Assembly (NCBI GenBank): GCA_945933905.1
Contig: CAMEQX010000010.1
Coordinates: forward strand, 1 to 13,890
Direction of reading: 5' to 3'
Length of the DNA stretch: 13,890 bases
Source: an uncultured Clostridia bacterium
Lineage (GTDB): Bacteria; Bacillota; Clostridia; Oscillospirales; Ruminococcaceae
Of this stretch, positions 13,884-13,890 are shown one piece after another; within the stretch, counting starts at the first letter, position 1; each line of letters begins with the position of its first letter. A program made the translations under genes and the position numbers. The notes beneath the pieces are model-generated. The model was given only the letters and a program-made list of their open reading frames with translations, was not told the origin of the DNA and did not search any database.

Positions 13884-13890
13884 TTTTTCC

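Noticed and set aside
1..13890. tRNA, rRNA, CRISPR array, insertion sequence or integrase
   Set aside because: Scanning by eye found no cloverleaf, no spaced direct repeats of CRISPR type, no transposase-like frame and no terminal inverted repeats. The only repeats are in-frame protein repeats.

Overview
The window is one strand of a densely packed Gram-positive gene cluster that encodes a type IV secretion / conjugation (T4SS) apparatus. Every supported gene lies on the minus strand, so transcription runs from the right edge (13890) to the left edge (1). The organism is most likely a member of the Firmicutes, probably Clostridia. The evidence is strong AGGAGG-type ribosome binding sites, TTG/GTG/ATG alternatives, lipoprotein and Sec signal peptides with a Gram-positive single-membrane logic, and Firmicute-style VirB6/PrgI/VirB4/VirD4 proteins. 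The genus cannot be told from the sequence.

Layout in order of transcription: (1) a 106-aa VirB2-like two-helix pilin (13507-13827), followed by a clear hairpin-plus-T-tract terminator or attenuator (13438-13496); (2) a CPBP/CAAX-type intramembrane protease with all three catalytic motifs (12430-13413); (3) a VirD4/TraG coupling ATPase (10423-12411); (4) a secreted, C-terminally membrane-anchored protein with four beta-type repeats and an acidic Ser/Asp linker (8976-10403); (5 and 6) two VirB6/TrbL-like polytopic proteins with different repeat-rich tails (7357-8946 and 5324-7336); (7) a VirB4 ATPase with a PrgI-like membrane domain at its N-terminus (2619-5306); (8) a lipoprotein resembling a family 3 solute-binding protein (1940-2617); (9) a small charged cytosolic protein of unknown function (1534-1938); (10) a second anchored four-repeat protein, paralogous to number 4 (318-1544); (11) the start of another probable lipoprotein cut off by the left edge (1-317).

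Genes 2 to 11 are separated by at most about 30 bases, and several touch or overlap. They should therefore form one operon, with the pilin gene as a separately measured first cistron. The pilin, two VirB6 proteins, PrgI-VirB4 and VirD4 form the core channel and motors. The two repeat proteins and two lipoproteins would decorate the outer face of the membrane. No relaxase, peptidoglycan hydrolase, VirB8-like protein, integrase, origin of transfer or cargo gene is visible, so the window alone does not show whether this is a conjugative element or a protein/DNA-export machine that is no longer, or not only, conjugative.

There is no gene-free stretch of 300 bases. The longest gap is 93 bases (13414-13506), filled largely by the terminator. 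No tRNA, rRNA, CRISPR array or insertion sequence was seen. Several start codons were moved inward from the longest reading frame on the basis of ribosome binding sites and signal peptides.
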